Below, one piece after another: positions 53,350 through 63,642 of a DNA stretch of 64,000 nucleotides (its first letter is position 1; every line of letters begins with the position of its first letter). The notes beneath the pieces are model-generated. The model worked only from the letters and a program-made list of their open reading frames with translations. It did not search any database and was not told the origin of the DNA. The position numbers and the translations under genes were made by a program. The stretch covers positions 1 to 64,000 of the forward strand of contig NZ_JAUKPO010000009.1 in assembly GCF_030503435.1 (NCBI RefSeq), written 5' to 3'. This DNA comes from Rhodocytophaga aerolata (GTDB lineage Bacteria; Bacteroidota; Bacteroidia; Cytophagales; 172606-1).

Positions 53350-56021
53350 AAAATTTGAATCATCCACCGCCATGGCTAGACAAGTTTCTGCAGTGGCGTA
53401 TGCCGGAAGAGCAGTTTGAAGAAGTGCAAGGAGACATGCACGAGTTGTACGGGCAATGGGTAGAAGAAATGGGTGAAGGCAAAGCCCGCCGCCGCTACCT
53501 GTGGACGACCCTGACCTTTCTGCGGCCTTTACCTAAAGCTAAAAAATCTCTTTATCCAACATACAGTGATTATTCACAAGCAAATTTTTTCGATATGATC
53601 CGTAATTATTTTAAAATAGCCTACCGGAATTTGATCCGCCACAAAAGTTTTTCCTTTCTCAATATCCTAGGGCTTACCCTGGGGTTGACAGCCTGCCTGC
53701 TGATAGCCCTGTTTGTACGGGATGAAAAAAGCTTCGATACCTTCATTCCCGAAGGCGACCGTATATACCGGATTTACCTTCAGGTCACCAATAATGAAGG
53801 CACTAATAATTCGGCTGGTACGCCTCCCAGGTTTGCTACTACTTTACCCCAAGAGTTTCCGGAAGTAGAAAAAGCTCTGCGCTTATTGAAGCTACAAAGT
53901 AAAGACCTTTTTGAAGCCGGAGATAAAAAGATATATGAGGAAGGCGGTATTGCCGTTGACTCTACTTTTTTTGACTTCTTCCCTCTTTCCTTCGCTTATG
54001 GAACCACTACTGGCATATTTGACGATCCTACGTCTATCATTATATCAAAGGAAATGGCTGAGCGGTATTTTGGGAAAGAAAATCCCATAGGCAAACAAAT
54101 CTCCCGCAATAAAACGCCTTTTCAAGTTAAAGGAGTTTTTGAAAATAACCCCAAATTCCATTTACAGCTTACCTATATTCTTCCTTTACGCATAACCGGC
54201 ATCCCACAGGAACGGATGCAAAGCTGGGGATGGCAACAATTCAATACCTATGTGAAACTAAAACCAAATGCAACGATCAGTTCCCTGGAAACCAAATTCC
54301 AAGACTACATTAGAGAGAATGTTCATCCCATTCTCAAAGAGTCTAGTTTTACGTATTTACCCAGGTTTCAACCCTTACACAACGTTCATTTATATTCTTC
54401 CGACTTCAAGTTCGATAACCTGGCTGTACGGGGTAACATTACCTATGTAAATGCCTTGACCATTATTGCCCTGTTCATTCTGCTGATTGCCTGCTTCAAT
54501 TTTGTGAATCTGGCGACAGCCAAATCTTTGCAGCGGGCCAAAGAAGTAGGGGTACGGAAAACGGTAGGAGCCACAAGAAAACAGTTGATTATCCAGTACA
54601 TCAGCGAAACCGTGCTACTGGCATTTATTAGTATGAGTATATCGGTTATTCTCACCTTTTTGATTGTGCCCTGGCTTAACCGCTTTACTGAAAAACAGAT
54701 CACTTTTGACCTCTTTACTAATCCGCTGTTATTACCTTTGTTGCTTATCCTCACCATCGGAGTAGGAGTGCTGGCAGGTTTTTATCCGGCATTGGTCTTG
54801 TCTGGGTTTCAGCCAGTAAAAGTGTTGAAAGGGGCAGGTATGGCTGATTCAAAGCCTGGCCAAATACCCTGGCTACGGCATAGCTTAGTGGTGGTGCAAT
54901 TCTCCTTATCCGTTTTGCTTATTGTAAGCGCTATGGTAGTGATCAGGCAGGTGAACTATTTGCATAACAAGGATTTGGGCATAAATAAAGAACAGATCCT
55001 GTTTTTTCCCATGCGTGGCGATAACATGTTCAACAACTATGAAACTTTTAAAAACGAGTTATTGAAATCATCCACTGTTTCTTCCGTATCCATTGGCTAT
55101 GGTTTTCCGGGCGATATGGTGGCAGGCGATAACATCATTACAAGCAAAGAGGGCAAACGGGTTTCCCAACGGGCCATTCAGCTTATGGTAGACCATGATT
55201 ATGTAAAAACCCTGGATATTCAATTGATAGCTGGCCGGGACTTTTCTAAACAGATGTCTACTGACAAAGATGCTGCCTATATTATCAACGAAACAGCCGT
55301 TAGAGAACTGGGTTTTGGAACGCCTGATAATGCATTGGGCAAGACTTTGTGGTGGGAGGTATGGGGAGCAGAGAACTCAGATTCATTAAAGCAAGGTCAA
55401 GTAATTGGGGTGGTGAAAGATTTTCATTACAATAGTTTGTATGATAAAGTGGAAACCACCGTCTTACAGATATTCCCAGATGCCTACTGGAAAGTGGCTG
55501 TAAAGCTAAAAACAGCTCAAATGGCCACTGCCTTACCCCATGTGCAAGCTGTATGGAATAAGTTCTCTCCCGACTATCCGATCGAATACCGCTTTCTGGA
55601 TGAAAGCTTTGAGCAGATGTACAAAGCCGAAGATAAACTTAAATCTTTGTTATGGATCTTTACCTGTATCACTGTTTTTGTGGCTTGCCTGGGTTTGTTT
55701 GGCTTAGCAGCTTATGCAGCAGAACGACGGAAGAAAGAGATTGGCATCCGCAAAGTTTTGGGAGCCAGTGTAGAGAGCCTAGTGCTGCTCTTGTCTAAAG
55801 AGTTTGTTAAGCTGGTAGCCGTGGCTTTGCTGCTAGCCACCCCCTTAGCCTGGTATGCGATGGACAACTGGCTGCAAGATTTTGCTTACCGTATAGATTT
55901 AGACTGGTGGATCTTTGCGTTGGCCGGGGTGCTAGCTTTGCTGATAGCCTTGTTAACGGTCAGTTTTCAATCCATCAAAGCTGCCCTGATGAATCCTGTC
56001 AAGTCTTTACGCAGCGAGTAA
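53346..56021 (+). CDS. FtsX/MacB-like permease with prefix domain, copy 1
   Basis: An 891-residue ABC-type permease. A cytosolic prefix domain (residues 1-80, with PPPWLDKFLQWRMPEEQFEE) precedes TM1 (about 103-124) and a large extracytoplasmic MacB-like domain (125-360). A three-helix FtsX core follows (365-490), then TM5 near residues 515-535, a second extracytoplasmic domain (540-765) and the C-terminal FtsX core (775-890). It has no ATPase domain of its own and none is adjacent, so a separate ATPase must drive it. Start by ATGA overlap with padR. Four stretches are near-identical to copy 2. Confidence 0.92.
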   Translation: MKNLNHPPPWLDKFLQWRMPEEQFEEVQGDMHELYGQWVEEMGEGKARRRYLWTTLTFLRPLPKAKKSLYPTYSDYSQANFFDMIRNYFKIAYRNLIRHKSFSFLNILGLTLGLTACLLIALFVRDEKSFDTFIPEGDRIYRIYLQVTNNEGTNNSAGTPPRFATTLPQEFPEVEKALRLLKLQSKDLFEAGDKKIYEEGGIAVDSTFFDFFPLSFAYGTTTGIFDDPTSIIISKEMAERYFGKENPIGKQISRNKTPFQVKGVFENNPKFHLQLTYILPLRITGIPQERMQSWGWQQFNTYVKLKPNATISSLETKFQDYIRENVHPILKESSFTYLPRFQPLHNVHLYSSDFKFDNLAVRGNITYVNALTIIALFILLIACFNFVNLATAKSLQRAKEVGVRKTVGATRKQLIIQYISETVLLAFISMSISVILTFLIVPWLNRFTEKQITFDLFTNPLLLPLLLILTIGVGVLAGFYPALVLSGFQPVKVLKGAGMADSKPGQIPWLRHSLVVVQFSLSVLLIVSAMVVIRQVNYLHNKDLGINKEQILFFPMRGDNMFNNYETFKNELLKSSTVSSVSIGYGFPGDMVAGDNIITSKEGKRVSQRAIQLMVDHDYVKTLDIQLIAGRDFSKQMSTDKDAAYIINETAVRELGFGTPDNALGKTLWWEVWGAENSDSLKQGQVIGVVKDFHYNSLYDKVETTVLQIFPDAYWKVAVKLKTAQMATALPHVQAVWNKFSPDYPIEYRFLDESFEQMYKAEDKLKSLLWIFTCITVFVACLGLFGLAAYAAERRKKEIGIRKVLGASVESLVLLLSKEFVKLVAVALLLATPLAWYAMDNWLQDFAYRIDLDWWIFALAGVLALLIALLTVSFQSIKAALMNPVKSLRSE

Positions 56022-56055
56022 AGTTTCCATTTGCAAAGTGTGTAGCAAAGATTTA

Positions 56056-58728
56056 ATGGCATCTATGAGTAAAGATAGTAAAGGGCATCTGCCACCGCCA
56101 TGGATAGACAAGTTTCTGCAGTGGCGGCTACCCGAAGAGCAGTTTGAAGAGGTACAAGGCGATTTGCATGAGCTCTATGGGCAATGGGTAGAAGAAATGG
56201 GTGAAGGCAAAGCCCGCGGCCGCTACCTGTGGACAGCCCTGACCTTTCTGCGGCCCTTACCTAAAGCTAAAAAATCTCTTTATCCAACATACAGTGATTA
56301 TTCACAAGCAAATTTTTTCGATATGATCCGTAATTATTTCAAAATAGCTTACCGGAATTTAATCCGCCACAAAAGCTTTTCCTTTCTCAACATTTTAGGA
56401 CTCACCCTAGGTTTAACAGCCTGTTTGCTGATAGCTTTGTTTGTGCAGGATGAGAGAAGCTTTGATAAATTTGTGCCTGCAGGTGACCGCATCTACCGGG
56501 TGTATTATCAAGTGGACAACAATGAAGGAACCAGTGTTATTGCTACTACTCCTCCGGTATTTCCTACCATTTTGCAGCAAAATTTTGCAGAGGTGGAAAG
56601 TACGTTACGGGTCTTGAATCATTCGGGAAAAGAGTTGTTTGAGGTAGGGGATAGGGAGGCTTATGAAGAAAGAGGAATTTTCGCGGATTCTACTTTTTTC
56701 GACTTTTTTCCACTCTCTTTTACCTTCGGTAGTTCATTAAAAGCCTTGGATGGCCCGACTTCTATTGTGCTTTCTCAGCCAATGGCTCAAAAGTATTTTG
56801 GAAACGAAAATCCTGTTGGTAAACAAATTCTAATGGATAAGCAGCCCTTTCAGGTAGCAGGGGTTTTTGCAAGTAATCCCAAATTTCATCTTCAGGTAAA
56901 CTATATTCTACCTATGTCGGCAACCGGATTATCTGCTGAGCAATTGCAAAGCTGGAGTACCTATAGCCATAATAACTATATAAAATTGAAAGAAGGTACG
57001 AATGTAGCTACCTTAGAGACTCAGTTCAGGCAATATACCCAGCCGTATCTTAAGGATGAAGTTTCTACGTTTCTGCCTGTATTTCAACCGTTACATGACA
57101 TACACCTGTATTCTGCTTCATTTAAATATGATATGGCTGTACGGGGCAACATCACCTATGTAAATGCCTTAACCATTATTGCGCTGTTTATTCTGCTGAT
57201 CGCATGTTTTAATTTTGTGAATCTGGCGACAGCCAAATCTTTGCAGCGGGCCAAAGAAGTAGGGGTACGGAAAACGGTAGGAGCCACAAGAAAACAGTTG
57301 ATGGTACAATACATCAGTGAAACCGTGCTACTGGCATTTATCAGTATGATTTTATCGGCTTGCTTTAGCTATTTATTTCTTCCTTCTCTCAACCGTTTTG
57401 CCGAAAAGCAGATCTCTTTTGATTTATTTACCAATCCGCTTATGCCGCCTGTTCTTTTGCTATTAGCCTTAACTGTGGGTATACTGGCAGGTTTCTATCC
57501 GGCACTAGTCCTATCCGGTTACCAGCCAGTTCGCGTCTTGAAAGGAAATGTGGTGGGAGAGACTAACTTGGGAAAAACACCGTGGCTGCGGCATAGTTTG
57601 GTAGTCGTGCAATTTTCTCTGTCGGTACTGCTCATCATCAGCGCAATTGTGGTTATTACTCAGGTAAATTATTTGCACAACAAAAACCTGGGATTTACAA
57701 AAGAACAGATCTTGTTTTTCCCCATGCGTGGTGATAACATGTTCAACAACTATGAAACTTTTAAGAACGAGTTATTGAAATCATCCACTGTTTCTTCCGT
57801 ATCCATTGGCTATGGTTTTCCGGGCGATATGTTTGGCGATGGCTTAATGACAGCCCCTGTGGAAGGAGTGGAGAAAAAACTAAAGGCAACACAGCTAATG
57901 ATAGACCACGACTATATTCCCACCTTGGGATTACAATTAGTAGCCGGCAGAAATTTTTCCAAAGAGATGTCCACTGATAAAGATGCTGCTTATATCATTA
58001 ATGAAACCGCTGCCAAAGAGTTAGGATATGCTGTTGCCAGTCAAGCGATTGGGCAAACATTACTCTGGAATACCTGGCGGAAACCAGACTTGGTAAAAAG
58101 AGGGAAAGTGATAGGGGTGGTAAAGGATTTTCACTTTAAAAGCTTGTATGATAAAATGGAGCCTGCCGTACTACAAATCTATCCGGAAGCCTACTGGAAA
58201 GTAGCCGTAAAGCTAAAAACGGCTCATATGGCCACTGCCTTACCCCATGTGCAAGCTGTATGGAATAAGTTCTCTCCCGACTATCCGATCGAATACCGCT
58301 TTCTGGATGAAAGCTTTGAGCAGATGTACAAAGCCGAAGATAAACTTAAATCTTTGTTATGGATCTTTACCTGTATCACTGTTTTTGTGGCTTGCCTGGG
58401 TTTGTTTGGCTTAGCAGCTTATGCAGCAGAACGACGGAAGAAAGAGATTGGCATCCGCAAAGTTTTGGGAGCCAGTGTAGAGAGCCTAGTGCTGCTCTTG
58501 TCTAAAGAGTTTGTTAAGCTGGTAGCCGTGGCTTTGCTGCTAGCCACCCCCTTAGCCTGGTATGCGATGGACAACTGGCTGCAAGATTTTGCTTACCGTA
58601 TAGATTTAGACTGGTGGATTTTTGCGTTGGCCGGGGTGCTAGCTTTGCTGATAGCCTTGTTGACGGTCAGTTTTCAATCCATCAAAGCTGCCCTGATGAA
58701 TCCTGTCAAGTCTTTGCGTAGCGAGTAG
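56056..58728 (+). CDS. FtsX/MacB-like permease with prefix domain, copy 2
   Basis: A paralog of copy 1, 35 bp downstream on the same strand, with the same domain order (prefix, TM1, extracytoplasmic domain, FtsX core, second extracytoplasmic domain, FtsX core). Start at ATG 56056; ATG 56065 is equally possible. The extracytoplasmic parts differ strongly from copy 1 (for example the 125-360 region), while the prefix-to-TM1 segment and the last 500 bp are almost the same at DNA level. This suggests separate substrates or signals on a shared membrane engine. No ATPase adjacent. Confidence 0.92.
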   Translation: MASMSKDSKGHLPPPWIDKFLQWRLPEEQFEEVQGDLHELYGQWVEEMGEGKARGRYLWTALTFLRPLPKAKKSLYPTYSDYSQANFFDMIRNYFKIAYRNLIRHKSFSFLNILGLTLGLTACLLIALFVQDERSFDKFVPAGDRIYRVYYQVDNNEGTSVIATTPPVFPTILQQNFAEVESTLRVLNHSGKELFEVGDREAYEERGIFADSTFFDFFPLSFTFGSSLKALDGPTSIVLSQPMAQKYFGNENPVGKQILMDKQPFQVAGVFASNPKFHLQVNYILPMSATGLSAEQLQSWSTYSHNNYIKLKEGTNVATLETQFRQYTQPYLKDEVSTFLPVFQPLHDIHLYSASFKYDMAVRGNITYVNALTIIALFILLIACFNFVNLATAKSLQRAKEVGVRKTVGATRKQLMVQYISETVLLAFISMILSACFSYLFLPSLNRFAEKQISFDLFTNPLMPPVLLLLALTVGILAGFYPALVLSGYQPVRVLKGNVVGETNLGKTPWLRHSLVVVQFSLSVLLIISAIVVITQVNYLHNKNLGFTKEQILFFPMRGDNMFNNYETFKNELLKSSTVSSVSIGYGFPGDMFGDGLMTAPVEGVEKKLKATQLMIDHDYIPTLGLQLVAGRNFSKEMSTDKDAAYIINETAAKELGYAVASQAIGQTLLWNTWRKPDLVKRGKVIGVVKDFHFKSLYDKMEPAVLQIYPEAYWKVAVKLKTAHMATALPHVQAVWNKFSPDYPIEYRFLDESFEQMYKAEDKLKSLLWIFTCITVFVACLGLFGLAAYAAERRKKEIGIRKVLGASVESLVLLLSKEFVKLVAVALLLATPLAWYAMDNWLQDFAYRIDLDWWIFALAGVLALLIALLTVSFQSIKAALMNPVKSLRSE

Positions 58729-58818
58729 CGCCAATGCCAGATTGCTGAAAACTTAAACAATTGCTCTAAGGAAATAGATAGGTAAGAACAGGTAATAATC
58801 CGGTATGAAATCAATGAC

Positions 58819-58853
58819 AAAAACCGCTGCTGGTATCTGCAGCAGCGGTTTTT
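58819..58853. terminator. Bidirectional terminator, permease/lipoprotein
   Basis: A perfect 13-bp stem AAAAACCGCTGCT/AGCAGCGGTTTTT with a nine-base loop, between the permease operon and the convergent lipoprotein gene. Confidence 0.92.
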
Positions 58854-58864
58854 CTAAAAGACGT

Positions 58865-59302
58865 TTACTTGGTAACCACCTCTACCTGATAAGTTTTAAG
58901 AATGCGGCCTGGCCCTTCTTCTTCTTTTTGCTTTTCGGCGAAGGAAATTTTAACACTTCCGGGAGTCACTCCTTTTACCAGAAAAACCATGTTGCCCTTG
59001 TCTGGTACGGTGCTGGTAGTAGTTTCCTCGGTAGTATCTGCTTTATCGGTTACATCCACAATTTCCTTGTTTTCAGAAGAACTGGCTACCTGCCAGGTGC
59101 TGTCCCGCTGGCTGGTCAGGCGGATTTCTTTAATTTCCCCAACCGCAAGTTTAATTTTCTTGGAAGGTTCAGAAAATGTATAGCCATTTTTCGATGACAT
59201 GCCTCCACAGGCAGCCAGGCTACAGCAAAACAAGGTTAGTACGACAACAGATACTTGTTTCTGCAGCTTTTGGGTATAGGTAGTGACAAAGGAGTGATGC
59301 AT
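58865..59302 (-). CDS. Hypothetical lipoprotein
   Basis: A 145-residue lipoprotein with lipobox SLAAC. The start at ATG 59302 (MHHSFVTTYTQKLQ) puts the hydrophobic signal at a proper distance; the upstream in-frame ATG at 59356 adds 18 residues of no clear role. The mature part is rich in Thr/Glu/Lys, with two strand-like segments (VGEIKEIRLTSQRDSTWQV and GNMVFLVKGVTPGSVKISF), a pattern seen in Ig-like or proteinase-inhibitor (chagasin I42-like) folds. The chagasin idea is weak. Function unknown. Confidence 0.65.
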   Translation of the reverse strand: MHHSFVTTYTQKLQKQVSVVVLTLFCCSLAACGGMSSKNGYTFSEPSKKIKLAVGEIKEIRLTSQRDSTWQVASSSENKEIVDVTDKADTTEETTTSTVPDKGNMVFLVKGVTPGSVKISFAEKQKEEEGPGRILKTYQVEVVTK

Positions 59303-59558
59303 AGTTATGTAGTAAGGTCTACCCCTTATTCTATTGGCTTCCGAAAAAGGTTGCATCTATATGCTGTATTATTTAGCAATACAGGCTAAATTCATAGCAC
59401 ACTAGCTACGTATGTGAAAGAAATAGCTAGGTACCCTTACAGCAGAAGAAAGCAAAGATAACCCTTGTTCTCTCCAGGAGCTATTTATCGTAAGTCTGCG
59501 AACAAAATATTCCAGGTCTGCTGCTTTCTATGTAGTTTTAATAAATTATTTTTTAAAG

Positions 59559-62489
59559 ATGTTAGACCAGTTAAGAGATAAATTTTCAGGAGAACTTTAT
59601 TATCAGGATACCACACACCACCTGGCAATGAAAAATGTATATGCCACCGATGCATCCGTTTATCAGGAGCAGCCCCTGGCAGTGGCAATTCCCAGAACCG
59701 CAACAGACCTGCAACAACTAATACGCTTCGCCAGCGAACAATCCATCACACTAATACCTAGGGCAGCGGGCACCTCTCTGGCTGGTCAGGTGGTAGGGAA
59801 GGGTATTGTAACCGATATATCTAAGTATTTTACAAGCATTCTGGAAGTAAATAAAGCCCAAAAATGGGTACAGGTACAACCAGGCGTTATCCGCGACGAC
59901 CTGAATGCGTATTTAAAGGAGTATGGGTTGATGTTTGGCCCGGAAACTTCCACAGCCAGCCGGGCCATGATCGGCGGTATGATAGGCAATAACTCCTGTG
60001 GGCTGCACTCTATTATCTGGGGAGCCACCAGAGACAATCTGCTGGAAGTAAAAGGATTTCTGGCAGATGGCAGTGAGGTAGTTTTTGGTGAACTAACTAA
60101 GGAGCAGTTTCTGGAAAAATGCCGGCTGACTACAGCGGAAGGCAAAATTTACCAGGGGATTTATGCCTTGCTTAGCAAACCCGAAAATAAAGAAGCCATT
60201 AAAACAGGATTTCCTAAGGCCTCTATTACCCGACGCAATACCGGATATGCCCTGGATTGTCTGCTCCAGATGGTAGAGTTCCGGGAAGGCAAAACGTTTA
60301 ATATGTGCAAGCTAATTGCCGGGTCAGAAGGTACCTTGTTTTTTGTTACCGAAGCTAAGCTGAAACTGCTTGATTTGCCGCCCAAAGAAGCGGGCATGGT
60401 AGCCGTACATGCCCGCAGCCTGCATGAATCATTACTGGCCAATCTGGTGGCCTTGCGGCATCAGTGTTCCAGCTCCGAACTAGTAGATGACTTTGTGCTG
60501 GAGTTTACCAAAACCAATATTGAGCAATCAAAAAACCGCTTCTTCATTGAAGGGGAACCTAAAGCCATTCTGATGGTGGAGTTTTTTGATGATACAGCCA
60601 CTGGGCTCCTAGCCAAAGCCAATGCCTTAATTGCCGATTTGAAAAAAGAAGGGTTAGGCTATGCACATCCGATTTTGCTAGGAGAAGAATCTAAACGGGC
60701 ATGGGACCTGAGAAAAGCAGGCCTGGGTTTGTTGCGCAACCTGCCTGGCGATACGCAACCAGTAAACCTGATAGAAGATTGTGCCGTGGATACTCAGGAT
60801 TTGCCCTCCTATATTGCTGAGTTAGAAGCCTTACTCAAGAGCCATAATGTTACCTACTCCATGTATGCCCATGCCGGTGCCGGGGAATTGCATGTTGAAC
60901 CCATGATCAACCTGAAAACATCGGATGGAAAAAAACTATTCCGGACTATTCTGGCCGAGACGACGGCCTTGGTAAAAAAATACAATGGTTCCTTAAGCGG
61001 CGAGCATGGAGACGGCCGCCTGCGGGGTGAGTTTATCCCCTTTATGATGGGGGAAAAAAACTACGAACTGTTCAAACAGGTTAAAACGATTTTCGATGCT
61101 AAAGGCGTATTCAACCGCAACAAAATTGTGGATACGCCGCCTATGAATGAGTTTTTACGGTATGAACAAGATCAGCCGCAGCGGGAAATACCAACAACGC
61201 TTGATTTTTCAGAGCAGGAGGGAATTTTGCACTTAGCCGAAAAATGCAGTGGATCAGGCGATTGCCGCAAAACACACATCACTGGAGGTACTATGTGCCC
61301 CAGTTTTATGGCCACCCGCAGCGAACGGGATACTACCCGGGCCAGAGCCAACATGTTGAGGCATTTTTATACCAATAACGAGGCTACCAATGTAGAACGG
61401 GTAAGTATGGAACAGGTAAAAGATGTACTGGACTTATGCTTGTCTTGCAAAGGTTGCAAATCTGAATGCCCATCGAGTGTGGATGTGGGTAAAATGAAGG
61501 CAGAGTTTATGCAGCAATATCAGGAGAAATACGGCGTATCTATGCGGTCCAGGCTGGTGGCTGATTTTACCAAGCAAATGAAAAAAGCTTCCCTGGCTCC
61601 TTGGTCTTATAACTTTATATTCAGCAACCCAGCCTTGCGCCGGGCAGCCAATATGGCTGTTGGATTTCACCCGGACCGGACCATGCCGCTGCTGCATAAA
61701 ACTACGCTGCGTGCCTGGTGGAAAAAACATCACCAGAAAAACACAGGGCCGCGGCCAAAGGGTAAAGTATATATTTTCTGCGATGAATTTACTGATTACA
61801 ACGATGTAGAAATAGGCCAGAAGATGATCTTGCTGCTACAGAAACTGGGGTATCAGGTAGAATTACCAGAGCATTTGGAAAGTGGCCGTACCTACTTATC
61901 TAAAGGTTTAGTAAAAGAAGCAAAACTCATTGCATTACAGAATGTAGGCATGCTGCAAGGTCTGGTAAGTGATGCTACGCCAATCATCGGAATAGAGCCA
62001 TCGGCTATTTTAACCCTGCGGGATGAGTACCTGGATCTGATGCCTCCCGAACGTAGAGAGGATGCTTCCCGCCTGGCTACGCACACCTTTCTGTTCGATG
62101 AGTGGTTTGCCAGGGAAATAGACCGAGGGCATATAACAAAAGAGGTGTTTACTGATGCCAAACGGCTGATTAAACTGCATGGGCATTGTCATCAAAAAGC
62201 CTTATCTTCCCTTACATTCACGAAAAAAGCCTTGTCATTGCCTGCTAATTATGAAGTACACCTGATCCCTTCTGGCTGTTGCGGTATGGCAGGTTCGTTT
62301 GGCTATGAGAAAGAACATTATGAGGTATCTATGCAAATAGGCGAACTGGTCTTGTTCCCAACTGTCCGGAAACAACCGGCAGACGTAATCATTGCGGCAC
62401 CAGGTACCAGTTGCCGGCACCAGATAAAAGATGGTACCGGCAGAAAATCCATGCATCCGGCAGAAATTCTGTTTGAGGCATTGAAATAA
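59559..62489 (+). CDS. Fused FAD-linked oxidase/Fe-S protein (GlcD-GlcF or D-lactate dehydrogenase type)
   Basis: A 976-residue soluble oxidoreductase that oxidises a 2-hydroxy acid such as D-lactate or glycolate. The FAD-binding part is N-terminal (about residues 35-210, PRAAGTSLAGQVVGKGIVTDIS and GGMIGNNSCG), followed by the FAD-oxidase C domain with AHAGAGELHVEPM and GEHGDGRLRGEF. Fe-S motifs follow at about 563-583 (C-x5-C and a later CPSF) and 627-637 (CLSCKGCKSECP). The C-terminal half has two Cys-rich CCG-type segments, the second reading HGHCHQKALSS and SGCCGMAGSFGYE. Equivalent activities are often split over two or three genes. The MBL gene follows after 16 bp. Confidence 0.93.
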   Translation: MLDQLRDKFSGELYYQDTTHHLAMKNVYATDASVYQEQPLAVAIPRTATDLQQLIRFASEQSITLIPRAAGTSLAGQVVGKGIVTDISKYFTSILEVNKAQKWVQVQPGVIRDDLNAYLKEYGLMFGPETSTASRAMIGGMIGNNSCGLHSIIWGATRDNLLEVKGFLADGSEVVFGELTKEQFLEKCRLTTAEGKIYQGIYALLSKPENKEAIKTGFPKASITRRNTGYALDCLLQMVEFREGKTFNMCKLIAGSEGTLFFVTEAKLKLLDLPPKEAGMVAVHARSLHESLLANLVALRHQCSSSELVDDFVLEFTKTNIEQSKNRFFIEGEPKAILMVEFFDDTATGLLAKANALIADLKKEGLGYAHPILLGEESKRAWDLRKAGLGLLRNLPGDTQPVNLIEDCAVDTQDLPSYIAELEALLKSHNVTYSMYAHAGAGELHVEPMINLKTSDGKKLFRTILAETTALVKKYNGSLSGEHGDGRLRGEFIPFMMGEKNYELFKQVKTIFDAKGVFNRNKIVDTPPMNEFLRYEQDQPQREIPTTLDFSEQEGILHLAEKCSGSGDCRKTHITGGTMCPSFMATRSERDTTRARANMLRHFYTNNEATNVERVSMEQVKDVLDLCLSCKGCKSECPSSVDVGKMKAEFMQQYQEKYGVSMRSRLVADFTKQMKKASLAPWSYNFIFSNPALRRAANMAVGFHPDRTMPLLHKTTLRAWWKKHHQKNTGPRPKGKVYIFCDEFTDYNDVEIGQKMILLLQKLGYQVELPEHLESGRTYLSKGLVKEAKLIALQNVGMLQGLVSDATPIIGIEPSAILTLRDEYLDLMPPERREDASRLATHTFLFDEWFAREIDRGHITKEVFTDAKRLIKLHGHCHQKALSSLTFTKKALSLPANYEVHLIPSGCCGMAGSFGYEKEHYEVSMQIGELVLFPTVRKQPADVIIAAPGTSCRHQIKDGTGRKSMHPAEILFEALK

Positions 62490-62505
62490 CCAGAGAAAAT
62501 GTAGG

Positions 62506-63612
62506 ATGAACAGGAGAAAACTTATACGCCGGGTAGCTGCCGGAGGCATTGGCCTGGCCATAGCTCCATCGGTGTACTTTTACAACAAAGCAGAAAATTA
62601 TATGCCCACCGCTACCAGGTATACTTCCAATCCCGAGCTAAAAACCTTGCTTTCCTCCAAAGAGTGGCCAGGTACACCGCTGGACCAGAAAGGGTTATTT
62701 GTGAATGAAGAATATGTATTCTGGCCGAAGTTTGCCGATGTACTCAAGTGGCAAACGGAGAAAAACCCCTACAAAGAAGAAAAGAAAAATGATACCAGCA
62801 GGCTAGAGGTGATTAAACATACTTCCCCGGATGTGTTACCTGACAATAGTTTCACCTGGCTGGGTCATGCCTCTTTTCTGATGAAGCTGAACGGGACAAA
62901 AATACTGATTGACCCAGTGCTGGAATCACCATCTGTATTGATGAAAAGATACACTGACTTACCTTTTCCAGCAGAAACTTTAAAAGGTATGGACTATATT
63001 CTGGTCTCCCATGACCACCGCGACCATTGTGATGAAACTAGTATAAAACGTCTGGCTGGGCAAAACCCTGGAGCCACCTGGCTCTGCGGACTCAGTCTGG
63101 ATCTACTGCTTAAGAAGTGGACAGGTTCCGATCGAATACAGGCTGCGGGCTGGTACCAGCAATATTTCCTTCAAACTGCCGGATTAAGTATTTATTACTT
63201 GCCTTCCAGGCATTGGGCCAGGCGGGGGCTTACCGATACCAATACTACCTTGTGGGGTGCCTTTCTGATTGAATGTAACAACAAAAAAATATATTTTGGT
63301 GGCGACAGTGGCTATGGAAAACATGTAGGAATAGTACGCGAGCTTTTTGGTGAAGTAGACTATTATCTGGCTGGTATTGGGGCTTTTGCTCCCCGTTGGT
63401 TTATGGGGCCTTCCCACATGCATCCGGAAGAAGCTGTTCGGGCAAGTAACGATCTGCAACCTAAAAACTTGTTACCGATGCATTATGGAACGTTTGATTT
63501 ATCTGATGAGCCCTTACTAGAACCAGCCCGCATTATCAGGCAACTGAACGAAAATAAGCAGATTACCAGTAAGCTGCTGCTTCCGGCTGTGGGACAGGTA
63601 GTGCCTGTGTAA
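62506..63612 (+). CDS. MBL-fold metal-dependent hydrolase, NAPE-PLD/UlaG-like
   Basis: A 368-residue metallo-beta-lactamase-fold enzyme. The metal motif is complete: His169-Asp170-His171-x-Asp173-His174 in VSHDHRDHCDE, with WLGHASFLMKLNGTKILIDPV before it and GGDSGYGKH and MHYGTF for the later ligands. The N-terminus has a twin-arginine-like RRKLIRRVAAGGIG then a hydrophobic run, so export through Tat or simple membrane anchoring is possible. Relatives include NAPE-hydrolysing phospholipase D and UlaG lactonase; the substrate cannot be read. Spaced 16 bp after the FAD/Fe-S dehydrogenase and 30 bp before the next gene, so probably one operon. Confidence 0.9.
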   Translation: MNRRKLIRRVAAGGIGLAIAPSVYFYNKAENYMPTATRYTSNPELKTLLSSKEWPGTPLDQKGLFVNEEYVFWPKFADVLKWQTEKNPYKEEKKNDTSRLEVIKHTSPDVLPDNSFTWLGHASFLMKLNGTKILIDPVLESPSVLMKRYTDLPFPAETLKGMDYILVSHDHRDHCDETSIKRLAGQNPGATWLCGLSLDLLLKKWTGSDRIQAAGWYQQYFLQTAGLSIYYLPSRHWARRGLTDTNTTLWGAFLIECNNKKIYFGGDSGYGKHVGIVRELFGEVDYYLAGIGAFAPRWFMGPSHMHPEEAVRASNDLQPKNLLPMHYGTFDLSDEPLLEPARIIRQLNENKQITSKLLLPAVGQVVPV

Positions 63613-63642
63613 CGTTGTATACCATTTAAACTCCTTCAATTT

